Under the pieces are notes generated by a model. It worked only from the letters and a program-made list of their open reading frames with translations. It did not search any database and was not told the DNA's origin. From positions 1 to 31,607 of the forward strand of contig CAJVYT010000010.1 in assembly GCA_913009765.1 (NCBI GenBank): a stretch of DNA of 31,607 bases, given 5' to 3'. Both the position numbers and the translations under genes were made by a program. Each line of letters starts with the position of its first letter. Within the stretch, counting starts at the first letter, position 1. Source of the stretch: an uncultured candidate division Zixibacteria bacterium. GTDB taxonomy: Bacteria; Zixibacteria; MSB-5A5; GN15; FEB-12. Of this stretch, positions 16,107 through 24,583 are shown in pieces.

Positions 16107-17804
16107 TTAGTCAAACGGATTAGGAGTACGTTGTAAAGCAGGCGTTGATAAAGATTTATTTTCAAGGTTACGTTTAAAGTTGGAAGTAGGCAGAGGTCCT
16201 ATATACCGATTATCTCTAATAATTCGTACATGACTGTTTGTAGATCTGTCAGGCATAAAGTCGTTTAAGAAATCTGTTTTGTCACAGAAGTTTCTAAAAA
16301 ACACATTAATGTTTACAATATCTATTGCATTTGGACTTCCGATATCTTTCCATAATAAACCAATTTCCATAATATTTGTATCACGTGGAATATTATGATT
16401 CATGAGTCCGGTAGTATCGTATAGCAATTCCCAACGTGATGTACTTGAACTCCAAACAGATAAAGTTGTATCACCACCATGCATGCCTAAAATTATCCGA
16501 TATTCTGCTCCAATGTCATTTAGTGTATCTGCGGCTGCATCTCTTCTTCCTGTAGCAATATTTAAATCAGCATCAATATAAATTCCTAAATCAACAGCAG
16601 TATCAGCACATGACACAATTTTTGTAGTATCTCCACATGTATAAGTTCTAGTACAAGTAGCAGAATCGGGTCCATAAGGATAAACCCAGTCATATCCGTA
16701 CTCATATCTTAATTCTAACGTAGAATCTGTTGAGCGGGCAAACATTTTACGTAAATCGTTGGGGACTTGCAATTGGTTAAAGCCGTCGTTGCCGTCAGTT
16801 TTTACAAGCTGCCATAAGTAGAAAAATGTTAGAGTGTCTGAATAGCCGAAATTGCCTAAAGAATCATACGCAATTGCATACATGGTATGTTCAGAACCTA
16901 CTTCAAAAGTAGATGCATCCAAAAGATATTGGACTAAAGACGGAGTATAATTTTTAACATCTACTCGCACGTTATCAATATAAAACTGTATTGTATCAAT
17001 TCCGATAGGATTCTCCGCCGCAACTAAGAAAGTCAGAGTGTCTCCAATAATCATAGAATCTAATGGGTCTAAAATTTGTACAATCGGTGTTACAGTTGGA
17101 GTTGTAAACAACCATGCAAGGGGTGATACTAAACTATTGCCGGCAGTATCTTTGACAGATGTTGTTATTGACATTATATAGGATGAGTCATAAGCAAATG
17201 GAGAAGTAGGCTGAAAAATAGCAGTTTTTGTCTGGCTGTCAAAAGAGATTGTACCGGTTCTTCCATTGGTGTTAAAAAATGTTGTGTCATTTAATGTCGC
17301 AGTATCAATATTTTTTGAAAATGTAACCGTTACAGAATCAGTAACAGCACTAATTTCTGCCCCAATCGCCGGATAAGTTGAAACAATAGAAGGGGGGAGA
17401 ATAGCAGGATCGGCTTCTGTTGTAAAAGAAAAATTATATTCTGTTTGTAACTTATTGCCGCTTAAATCAGTAATATCAGTTGAAATTGATACTGTATATA
17501 TAGTGCTGAAGTTTAATTGTGTTGTGAATTTCAAGATTGCAATTGAATCTATTAATGAAATCGTAGGAGTGTTCGCAGATACCGCGATTGATGTATTGTT
17601 GACTGTCGAAGATAGTATTTTTTCAGAGAAGACAATAATAACAGAATCTGTTATAGGAATGTTCGTTGCATTATTTATTGGAGAGGTTGAAATGATGGTC
17701 GGTGGGGTAGTGTCTTTAGGCGGTTCAGTCGGATTGTCGCTGCATTGGATGAAGAGAATTGATAATATTAAAAGGTAAAATAATATATAATTTTTTTTAA
17801 GCAT
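16107..17804 (-). CDS. Ig-like (Big_5) domain surface lipoprotein
   Basis: This 565-residue protein has a signal sequence ending at Cys21 (ILFIQC); the Gln before the Cys is atypical for a lipobox. Two Big_5-type Ig-like domains follow (about 33-130 and 138-238), each starting PPTIIST or PPSIVST and ending FSFTT or WLFTT. A third Ig-like domain (about 240-330) begins VQILDPLDSMIIGDTL. The C-terminal 230 residues form a beta-rich domain with TCTRTYTCGD cysteines and repeated acidic turns (YIDADLNIATGRRD). It is likely cell-surface and adhesive or structural. TAGGAG lies upstream of the ATG. The glycosyltransferase follows it directly. Confidence 0.8.
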   Translation of the reverse strand: MLKKNYILFYLLILSILFIQCSDNPTEPPKDTTPPTIISTSPINNATNIPITDSVIIVFSEKILSSTVNNTSIAVSANTPTISLIDSIAILKFTTQLNFSTIYTVSISTDITDLSGNKLQTEYNFSFTTEADPAILPPSIVSTYPAIGAEISAVTDSVTVTFSKNIDTATLNDTTFFNTNGRTGTISFDSQTKTAIFQPTSPFAYDSSYIMSITTSVKDTAGNSLVSPLAWLFTTPTVTPIVQILDPLDSMIIGDTLTFLVAAENPIGIDTIQFYIDNVRVDVKNYTPSLVQYLLDASTFEVGSEHTMYAIAYDSLGNFGYSDTLTFFYLWQLVKTDGNDGFNQLQVPNDLRKMFARSTDSTLELRYEYGYDWVYPYGPDSATCTRTYTCGDTTKIVSCADTAVDLGIYIDADLNIATGRRDAAADTLNDIGAEYRIILGMHGGDTTLSVWSSSTSRWELLYDTTGLMNHNIPRDTNIMEIGLLWKDIGSPNAIDIVNINVFFRNFCDKTDFLNDFMPDRSTNSHVRIIRDNRYIGPLPTSNFKRNLENKSLSTPALQRTPNPFD

Positions 17805-17972
17805 ACAGAACTCCTAAAATATCTTCAATGTCCGTTATTAGCATTATATTCGATAATTTGGAATGGTTTGAGAGTTGTATCATATTGTATAAGAGAATAT
17901 ATATAATTTTTATTAAATGACAACAAGAAACTTCTTTAAAAAACCCTATCCTCTTAAGAGCAAATATGTAAC

Positions 17973-18001
17973 AAAAAAAACGACAGCCGATTAAGCTGTC
18001 G
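17973..18001 (-). terminator. Rho-independent terminator of the UGA-containing gene
   Basis: On the minus strand CGACAGC (18001-17995) and GCTGTCG (17987-17981) enclose a 7-base loop, followed by eight T residues (17980-17973). It lies 26 bases beyond the TAA stop at 18027, so the transcription unit covers both halves of the interrupted frame. Confidence 0.9.
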
Positions 18002-18026
18002 CTTTATTTATCTATTGTAGAAAAAC

Positions 18027-19430
18027 TTACGGACAACTAATCGGTGCTGCTCCACTTTGGAAGCTATAAGCCACAAGATATACTAAATCAGAAACATTGA
18101 TTGTACCAGAACCATTGACATCTGCTTCATCCAGACATGGAGGTACAGGACCGTCTTGGAAGCTATAAGCTACAAGATATACTAAATCCGAAACGTTAAT
18201 AGCATCACCAATATCCCCATTTACGTTGCCCCTGTCAGCAATACAGCAGCCAACTCTAATAGTGTGTAAAGGAGACCAATCGGTTGTAGCATCCCATATA
18301 TCTTTTGTTCTTACTTTTATATCATAATTACCTGATTGATCCCAAGTATTATCAGCTGAACTACTATCGCCTGAGTTTAATGGACCAATCCAAGAACTGG
18401 TAGTTCCGTCACCCCAATCATACTGATAATATAATTCATCTGAGTCAGGATCAGTAGAGGCAGCTTTAAAAACAGCATTTGCACTTATTCCTACACTTGT
18501 AGGACCTTCTACTGATGTCGGGATAGCAGGGTCGCTGTTTGCCGGAACTCCGTTACCTACTTTAACAGTAATATCATAAGTAGTTCCGCTGACATAATCC
18601 ATGCGGATTAGTAAATCCAAATCTGGAACTGTTCTTGCCCCAACCGCTTCTATGCGGTCACGATAATAATATTCGTCACCGGGCGGTTCCGGTGCACCAA
18701 CTCCAACAGTATCTCCACCATCATAAAACACTGACGGATAACCTGCAAAATTATAATCATTATTTAATCTAGTATACGCTTCAAAATTTATATCTCCAAC
18801 TAAGGAAACATGAGTCATAGGATAATCACCAGAAGCTATTATATTTTGTAATGCGGCACGCGCACGAGTACAGTATGGTCACCAAGTTGCCGTACCTTCT
18901 TCAACAAAGACAGAATGTGTAAAACCGGTAGCTGTTTGGTTCATTCCGGGAACTCCGGGAAGTGCCTTTGCAGATGCATCAGCATAATTTGCCGCGAACC
19001 AATAGCCATAAGGTGGGTTTGCATCAATAATTTCTTCAGCCCCATTAAAAACTGCTACCGCAGTCCCAATGTTTTCAGGAGTAATATTCGGGTAACTGTG
19101 GTCAGCACCTACCCAGGTAATAGTTGTGTCCCATACAGATGCATCAGGGACAGATAAAGTGTCTAATAGGGCATACCAAAGATGAGCATTCTCATAGGCA
19201 TCTCCGTTTAGATCATGCCATCGAGAGACAGGTTCAATAATATGTACTCTTATTTTACCTGCATAAACAGCAGTGTTGCTCTCAATACCATTTTCATTAC
19301 TCTGCTTTAGCTTATCAATTGAGATATTCGGATTATCCCGAACAATTGAAACATCGGCAGCAAGAGCAATGGAAAAAGACAGGACAACCATTAATAAAAT
19401 TGTCCACAGGGTTGATTTCCTGATGGTCAT
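18027..19430 (-). CDS. Putative selenoprotein: secreted Omp28/thioredoxin-like, PKD and dockerin domains
   Basis: Read as one gene, this gives 467 residues with an in-frame UGA at 18881-18879 (codon 184). The sequence there is EEGTATW-UGA-PYCTRARA, exactly where the family has the redox motif W-C-x-x-C, so the UGA replaces the first catalytic cysteine. Domains in order: signal peptide (1-25), an N-terminal region, a thioredoxin fold (about 165-260, with the likely cis-Pro loop AGYPSVFYDGG), a PKD-like domain (about 310-395, YQYDWGDGTTSS), and a dockerin-like doublet ending SCP. AAAGGAG precedes the ATG, a terminator follows the TAA, and no frameshift separates the halves. Domain content and frame continuity are directly visible. 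Selenocysteine insertion is inferred. A nonsense mutation of TGT/TGC or a base error would look the same, and would leave two fragments, 18879-19430 and 18027-18818. Confidence 0.65.
18847..18872 (-). promoter_or_regulatory. Possible bacterial SECIS hairpin
   Basis: Starting 7 bases after the UGA, UGUA pairs with UACA. After a CUC bulge, GUGCG pairs with CGCAU (one G-U pair), capped by the 5-base loop CGUGC. The loop begins 19 bases after the UGA and contains GU, and the bulge contains a U. These features resemble bacterial SECIS elements such as that of fdhF. I folded it by hand and the lower stem is weak. Confidence 0.4.
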
Positions 19431-19553
19431 TCGTACTCCTTTAAGTGAATTAAGATGTTTATTATCGTCATTAACATACTTAATATAATTAGTAGAACGG
19501 TAAATACAAGAGGTAATTATCTTCTAATAAAATAATTAGATGTTAAAGTACAT

Positions 19554-20723
19554 TTATTTAATATTAAGACTAATAGAGGCGGTAAAATTTGAAAACGTAT
19601 AATTTGCGATTGAGGAATTATTGTCGATATAATCTATTTTTAATGAAGGTTCAAACAATCTTCCCGAGGATGTTACAATCGGTATTGAAAAGGAAAGAAA
19701 CATCTGGTACTTGTCATCATCTCGCAGTTGACCATCTTCAGTATTTACGCGTGAGAGAAGTTCCCCTAGAAAATCATAATAACCTAGTTCAAGAGTTTTG
19801 AGATATGAAGAGTTCCAGTATCCAAAACCAAAATTTAAAATTGTAAAAGGTATCAAATATGTTTTAATTTTTACCTGCACAGAATTTCCCTCATACGATG
19901 CAACCCATGGAGACAGGTATCCGGTAGAGAATCCATAAATCATAGAACTATCTTTAAAATCAGTAAATTCTCTAAATGAATAAGTTAATGAAAGACCTGA
20001 TTTATTACCGAGCGGTCTTGAGTAACGCAGAGACAGATAAAATGAATTTAAATCGGATTTTTCTAAAAGAGAATAGGCATTCCTTGGTTGAATACCATAA
20101 TGTATTCCAAAGTCAGGGTGATATTCCGGCAGGTAATCATATTTTTCATGCGAATACCCGCCTTCTAAATCAAATGCATTAGAACCAAACAATGAAATGT
20201 TTATGCCCGCAAAAATATCTCGTAAATTCTTATCTGTAACAGAACTTGAAGCATATCCTGTTAAAGTAGAATTTAGACCTATTCGTACATTTGTTTTTTC
20301 ATTAACCTGATATCCTAACGATATCATACCATCAATGTTTTCGTTAGAAAAATCAGAACTGTTCGTGGTAAGAGCATTTTTATATGAATAGCCTTGATAA
20401 TTTAAGTTTAAAAAGAGCGTGAATTCCGATGAATCACTTAAAGGAAGCAGAGTAATACCCCCACCATATTTTATATTAGAAAGGTTCGGATTATTTCCGT
20501 AATTAGTGTAGTCAGCGAAAAAACTCAATTGTTCAATATCAGTCCGATATAGATTGATTGTACCTTTTAAAGAAGTGAAATGCTCAGTTACATTTGAATA
20601 ATTTTTGAAAAGATTATCAGTATTTGAAGCGGTTATAGAAAAATCAGTATTATAATATGATTGAGCCTGAATTGAATTACCAATGACAAGAATAAAGCAG
20701 GCGAACAGTAGTTTTATTTTCAT
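19554..20723 (-). CDS. Outer-membrane beta-barrel protein
   Basis: This 389-residue protein has a signal peptide (MKIKLLFACFILVIGNSIQA), then alternating aromatic/polar strands throughout, for example FTLFLNLNYQGYSY, FYLSLRYSRPLG and LNFGFGYWNSSYL. It ends in a strand (FTASISLNIK), as outer-membrane barrels do. The family is not identified. I chose the ATG at 20723, whose A overlaps the stop of the upstream small gene (TAATG) and which begins the signal peptide. An ATG 24 bases upstream would put eight residues before it. GGAGG lies 12 bases upstream. The overlap implies translational coupling with the upstream small secreted protein. Confidence 0.78.
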   Translation of the reverse strand: MKIKLLFACFILVIGNSIQAQSYYNTDFSITASNTDNLFKNYSNVTEHFTSLKGTINLYRTDIEQLSFFADYTNYGNNPNLSNIKYGGGITLLPLSDSSEFTLFLNLNYQGYSYKNALTTNSSDFSNENIDGMISLGYQVNEKTNVRIGLNSTLTGYASSSVTDKNLRDIFAGINISLFGSNAFDLEGGYSHEKYDYLPEYHPDFGIHYGIQPRNAYSLLEKSDLNSFYLSLRYSRPLGNKSGLSLTYSFREFTDFKDSSMIYGFSTGYLSPWVASYEGNSVQVKIKTYLIPFTILNFGFGYWNSSYLKTLELGYYDFLGELLSRVNTEDGQLRDDDKYQMFLSFSIPIVTSSGRLFEPSLKIDYIDNNSSIANYTFSNFTASISLNIK

Positions 20724-21112
20724 TAAAAACAAATACCTCCGACACATCCGCTTGAAGATGATGATGAGACACTCTGTCCGGAGTTAAAATCAGAATCAAA
20801 ATTTGACCGACATTTTGAAAGTATCCTTGCTTTAAATTGATGCAGAGAAAATTGCTGTGAGACAGTCAATTGAGTTTCTTTTGATTTGTCGGCAAACAAG
20901 GTTGTAGGAGAAAATGTAAAAGTTCTCGTAAAAGTTTTTAACTCTTTGACTTTTGACTGGAATTCATCGGGAATGTTGTTATTATCATAATCAATAATAT
21001 TATCATTAAAACCGTCACCATCTAAATCTATAAAGTAGCGTCCGCCGGCTTGGACAGTAAATGAAAAGACAAGAGCCATTATAATACTCAGTAAAAAATA
21101 CTTTAATTTCAC
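20723..21112 (-). CDS. Small secreted protein with calcium-loop motif and cysteine tail
   Basis: I recognise no family. This 129-residue product starts at GTG, with GAGG 5 bases upstream, and has a signal peptide ending FTVQAG. An acidic segment (about 27-50: FIDLDGDGFNDN and DYDNNNIPDEF) looks like a thrombospondin-3/EF-hand calcium loop. A Ser-rich stretch follows, and the C-terminus is GCVGGICF. It precedes and overlaps the beta-barrel gene by one base, suggesting that the two products act together at the outer membrane. Confidence 0.65.
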   Translation of the reverse strand: MKLKYFLLSIIMALVFSFTVQAGGRYFIDLDGDGFNDNIIDYDNNNIPDEFQSKVKELKTFTRTFTFSPTTLFADKSKETQLTVSQQFSLHQFKARILSKCRSNFDSDFNSGQSVSSSSSSGCVGGICF

Positions 21113-21261
21113 ACGTACCTCAAATTGATTTGATTTTTAATATATACCTTTCCATTCATAATTCAAGTTAATTTCGTAATTCTTTTTTTAAGAAATTTAT
21201 GTTGAATTTTAATATAAAATATGTAAGTTTGTCCGATAGCTATGATACAAGGAAAGATAAA

Positions 21262-22644
21262 ATGGTACAGTCATCAAATGTTTCAGATGTAATTAACAGT
21301 AAAATAATAAAAGCAGGTTCTGTAATATATACTGCCGGAAACGCCGCAACTCCTCAAATGCTGCTCAGACAGCTTGGCGATGATCACTCTATAAAACATG
21401 TGGCGTTATATTCTGTTTTATTGTTAGGTGATAAAATTGATTCTTTGTTTACTGAAGCACGATGTAAAGAACTGACTCATAGAGTTATTTTCAACAGCCA
21501 TCTCACAAGAGAAGCAGTAAACAAGGGGTGGGCAAAATATCATCCGATGCATTTATCTGAAATACCTAAATACGCCCGTCAAAGTGACGGGTTTGATGTT
21601 GTGCTTCTCTCGGTGTCAGGTCCTGATAAAGGCGGACGATATAGTTTGGGTACAACTGTTGAGGGTTTGCTTGCAGCTATTCGTTCAGCGAAAGATAAAG
21701 GTGGGATAGTAATTGCTGAACGAAATAGAAAAATGCCGTTTGTTATCGGTTCTACTATAACTGTTGATATGATTGATTATATGATTGATTCTGATTACGA
21801 TCTGCCGGTAAGCCCTGTGAAAGAACCCGATGATGTGGCTCAAAAAATAGGTAATATCATAGCATCTTTATATATCCAAGATGGATCAGGGAAACATCCC
21901 GGCTCAACTCTTCAGTACGGAATCGGAGAAGTTCCGGAAGCGGTAACAAATGCTATACTCAAAAAAGGCGTAAAAGATTTAGGCATTCATTCGGAATTGT
22001 TTGCCGGTGCAATGCGCAAGCTTGTTGAGCAGAGAGTTGTTACAAATAAATGGAAAAAATCAATCAACTTTGCTATATCCTCAATTTTTCTTGCGGAAGA
22101 CCCAAAAGGGTACGAATGGCTGCATTATAATAACTGTGTACAGAGCCGTCCGTGTGATTATACAAATTCTATATTTCGTATAGCAGCCCAGCCAAAAATG
22201 GTTGCAATAAATTCTGCTATAGGTGTAGATTTACATGGAAATATCTGGGCTGACTCATTGGATGCTCGTAAAATATATAGCGGTGTCGGTGGACAAGCAG
22301 ATTTTATTCGAGGAGCTCAATATTCCGATGACGGTATTGCAATTATTGCACTGAAATCGACAACCGGTAAAGGTCTTTCTAAAATTGTTGATCGTAGTCC
22401 TGCCGGTATTACTACTACTGCTATTCCGGCTGATCAAGTAATAATAGTTACAGAACATGGTGCATTTGATCCCCGCCGGTTGAGTTTGGGGGAAAGAGCT
22501 GTAGGAATAGCTCATCTTGCTGCTCCGGAGAAACGCGATGAATTTTTAAAACTAATTCATGATGACATTGCATTTCACAAACCAAAATTATCATCAAAAA
22601 AAGGTGTCCCTGGATTTATTTCTTACGAAGATGCTGTCTCGTGA
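21262..22644 (+). CDS. Acetyl-CoA hydrolase / CoA-transferase family (4-hydroxybutyrate CoA-transferase-like)
   Basis: This 460-residue enzyme moves CoA between carboxylic acids, typically acetyl-CoA and a C4 or C3 acid. The N-terminal domain has IKAGSVIYTAGNAATP. The covalent catalytic glutamate lies in LGIHSELFAG (Glu245). The glycine-rich CoA loops are INSAIGVDLHGN (Asn317) and GVGGQADFIRGA (about 341-352), and the C-terminal VIVTEHG is conserved. I start at 21262 because AAGGA lies 8 bases upstream. An ATG at 21199 would add 21 residues with only a weak ribosome site. The stop is TGA followed in frame by TAA TAA. It probably forms a unit separate from the hydrogenase operon 300 bases downstream, but fits a fermentative metabolism. 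Confidence 0.85.
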   Translation: MVQSSNVSDVINSKIIKAGSVIYTAGNAATPQMLLRQLGDDHSIKHVALYSVLLLGDKIDSLFTEARCKELTHRVIFNSHLTREAVNKGWAKYHPMHLSEIPKYARQSDGFDVVLLSVSGPDKGGRYSLGTTVEGLLAAIRSAKDKGGIVIAERNRKMPFVIGSTITVDMIDYMIDSDYDLPVSPVKEPDDVAQKIGNIIASLYIQDGSGKHPGSTLQYGIGEVPEAVTNAILKKGVKDLGIHSELFAGAMRKLVEQRVVTNKWKKSINFAISSIFLAEDPKGYEWLHYNNCVQSRPCDYTNSIFRIAAQPKMVAINSAIGVDLHGNIWADSLDARKIYSGVGGQADFIRGAQYSDDGIAIIALKSTTGKGLSKIVDRSPAGITTTAIPADQVIIVTEHGAFDPRRLSLGERAVGIAHLAAPEKRDEFLKLIHDDIAFHKPKLSSKKGVPGFISYEDAVS

Positions 22645-22950
22645 TAATAATACATAGTTTATAAATTGTGTTTTAGAACGAATAAAGTGATTTTAATCCG
22701 ACCTATAATGGTCGTTTATTCTATTCTATTGTAATTCAAGTAATTATGTAGACAAAAGTCATTTTGTTTGAAATTTGAATAATTATTGAAAATGAGTAAA
22801 TAATATCAACATGTGAAAAATTTCACTTGCGGCGTTGAATTTAATTCTATATATTGACAAAGTTGTGACGATAATAAAAGTAAGAAAGGCAAGATATACA
22901 CCTTTATTTAATAAATGATATAAGTTTAATTTTAACTGTAATAGGATAAA
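22645..22950 (+). other. Non-coding interval before the hydrogenase operon
   Basis: It holds a bulged inverted repeat just after the CoA-transferase gene (GAATAAA...CGACC-TATAAT-GGTCG-TTTATTC), without a clear T tract. It also holds the CRP-like palindrome at 22812-22827 and a TTGACA at 22854-22859 with no good -10 at standard spacing. I see no gene. Confidence 0.6.
22812..22827 (+). promoter_or_regulatory. CRP/FNR-family operator-like palindrome
   Basis: TGTGA-AAAATT-TCACT matches nine of the ten defined bases of the CRP consensus TGTGA-N6-TCACA. It lies about 125-140 bases upstream of the hydrogenase beta gene and about 27 bases before a TTGACA. The regulator is unknown. Confidence 0.5.
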
Positions 22951-24117
22951 ATGAGCAAGTTGAAAATCACTAAAGGCACAAAGTATATTGTTAAAAAAGA
23001 TGCTATAGAGTCTTTATTAACATTACTTAAAGAGCAAAAGTTTAAAACAATCGGTCCAACAATTAGAGATAATACTATTATCTATGATGAATTGGAAAAA
23101 ATCAGTGATCTTCCGATTGGAATAACCGACATTCACGAGGCAGGTTCGTACCATTTGAAAAAAAGGGATGATAAAGCATTTTTTGGATATAATGTCGGTC
23201 CTTTTTCGGTAAAGAAATATTTATTTCCTCCTCGATTGACTATTTTAAAAACTAAAAGAGTTGATGGGAAGATTAGAATTATAAAAGAGAATGAAAAAGT
23301 TGAAAAACTTGCATTCTTTGGTATAAAACCATGTGAATTACAAGCAATACTTATTCAAGATAAAATATTTATCGAGGGTGAGTATATTGATAATTATTAC
23401 AAAGAACAACGAGACAAGTTATTTATTGTGACAACTAACTGCACTGAAGCAGGCAGTAGTTGTTTTTGTACCTCAACTCATTCAGGACCTGAAGCCAAAA
23501 ATGGGTTTGATATTGCTGTTACAGAGTTAATCGATAGCGGCGGTCATAATTTTATGATTGAAGCCGGTACAAAAGCAGGTCTCAAGATATTAAAAGAGTT
23601 ACCTGTCTCACAGCTGACTGAAAGCGAAATTCAATCGGCTGCTCAAAAGTTAGAATCAGCATCAAATAATATGGAAAAATATCTTGTAACAGATAATTTG
23701 AAAGAATTGTTACTTGAAAATTTAAACCATCCCCATTGGGCGGATATTGCTAAACGATGTCTCTCTTGCGGAAACTGCACTATGGTTTGCCCAACCTGTT
23801 TTTGTTCAAATATCGAGGATGTGACTTCATTGTCCGGTGAAGATAATGAGCGAATCAGAACTTGGGATTCCTGCTTTAGTATGGAATATTCATATATTCA
23901 TGGTGGGGCTGTACGGGCAACAATCAAGTCAAGGTATCGTCAGTGGATGACTCATAAATTAGCCAGTTGGCAAGAACAATTTGATACACTCGGATGTATC
24001 GGCTGTGGACGGTGTATTGTTTGGTGTCCTGTCGGGATAGATATTACCGAAGAAACTAAGAAGATACAGGAACAAGTAACTGCTCAAGCCGAGCAATCAG
24101 CTCAGATGGAGAACTAA
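22951..24117 (+). CDS. hydB: [NiFe] hydrogenase (group 3b) beta subunit, 4Fe-4S protein
   Basis: This 388-residue cytoplasmic subunit relays electrons between the flavin subunit and the hydrogenase core. It belongs to the HydB/AsrA family of sulfhydrogenases and sulfite reductase A. A central block includes FFGIKPCELQAI and CTEAGSSCFCTSTHSGP. Two ferredoxin-like clusters follow: CLSCGNCTMVCPTC (about 270) and CIGCGRCIVWCPVGID (about 350). It is the first gene of the operon, and the next ATG is 1 base after its stop. Confidence 0.92.
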   Translation: MSKLKITKGTKYIVKKDAIESLLTLLKEQKFKTIGPTIRDNTIIYDELEKISDLPIGITDIHEAGSYHLKKRDDKAFFGYNVGPFSVKKYLFPPRLTILKTKRVDGKIRIIKENEKVEKLAFFGIKPCELQAILIQDKIFIEGEYIDNYYKEQRDKLFIVTTNCTEAGSSCFCTSTHSGPEAKNGFDIAVTELIDSGGHNFMIEAGTKAGLKILKELPVSQLTESEIQSAAQKLESASNNMEKYLVTDNLKELLLENLNHPHWADIAKRCLSCGNCTMVCPTCFCSNIEDVTSLSGEDNERIRTWDSCFSMEYSYIHGGAVRATIKSRYRQWMTHKLASWQEQFDTLGCIGCGRCIVWCPVGIDITEETKKIQEQVTAQAEQSAQMEN

Positions 24118-24118
24118 T

Positions 24119-24583
24119 ATGAAAAATTTAGAATCATATTTAGCAGAACATCCTTTTTTACGTGGAATGGATAAGAAGCACATCGAGCTAATAGTCGGTT
24201 GTGCCAAAAATGTTCGGATAAATCCGGGTGAATATTTATTTCATGAGGGAGATGAAGCTGATCTATTTTACTTTATTCGTGATGGAAGGTTAGCGATGGA
24301 AGTTTTCCGACCCCAAAAAGGTGGAATTATTTTTCAGACTTTAGGTCACAACGATGTTTTAGGATGGTCATGGCTTGTTGCTCCATATGTTCGGCATTTT
24401 GACTGTCGTGCGATTGAAGTTACAAGAGCGATTGCTTTAGACGGTAATTGTTTAAGAAAAAAGTGTGATGACGACCATGAACTAGGTTATGATATGATGA
24501 AACGATTTGTCAACCTTATGGAAGATGAATTAATGGCATTAAGACTTCAATTATTGGATATATATGATGCACCTATCAAATAA
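24119..24583 (+). CDS. Cyclic nucleotide-binding-fold protein in the hydrogenase operon
   Basis: This 154-residue protein is a single CNB (cNMP-binding) beta-roll with N- and C-terminal helices and no DNA-binding helix-turn-helix. Recognisable parts are NPGEYLFHEGDEADLFYFI and GRLAMEVFRP. The phosphate-binding cassette, normally GE(L/I) followed by R(S/T/A)A, reads GWSWLVAPYVRHFDCRAIE. A Trp replaces the Glu that holds the ribose, so classical cAMP binding is doubtful. It sits between the beta and gamma subunit genes and overlaps gamma by 20 bases, so it is probably a subunit-like sensor or assembly factor and not a transcription factor. Confidence 0.85.
   Translation: MKNLESYLAEHPFLRGMDKKHIELIVGCAKNVRINPGEYLFHEGDEADLFYFIRDGRLAMEVFRPQKGGIIFQTLGHNDVLGWSWLVAPYVRHFDCRAIEVTRAIALDGNCLRKKCDDDHELGYDMMKRFVNLMEDELMALRLQLLDIYDAPIK

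Noticed and set aside
18819..18881. Ordinary pseudogene or frameshift between two ORFs
   Set aside because: There is no frameshift. A single UGA at the redox-Cys position is the only interruption, and everything else is intact. A nonsense mutation is kept as the alternative rather than the main call.
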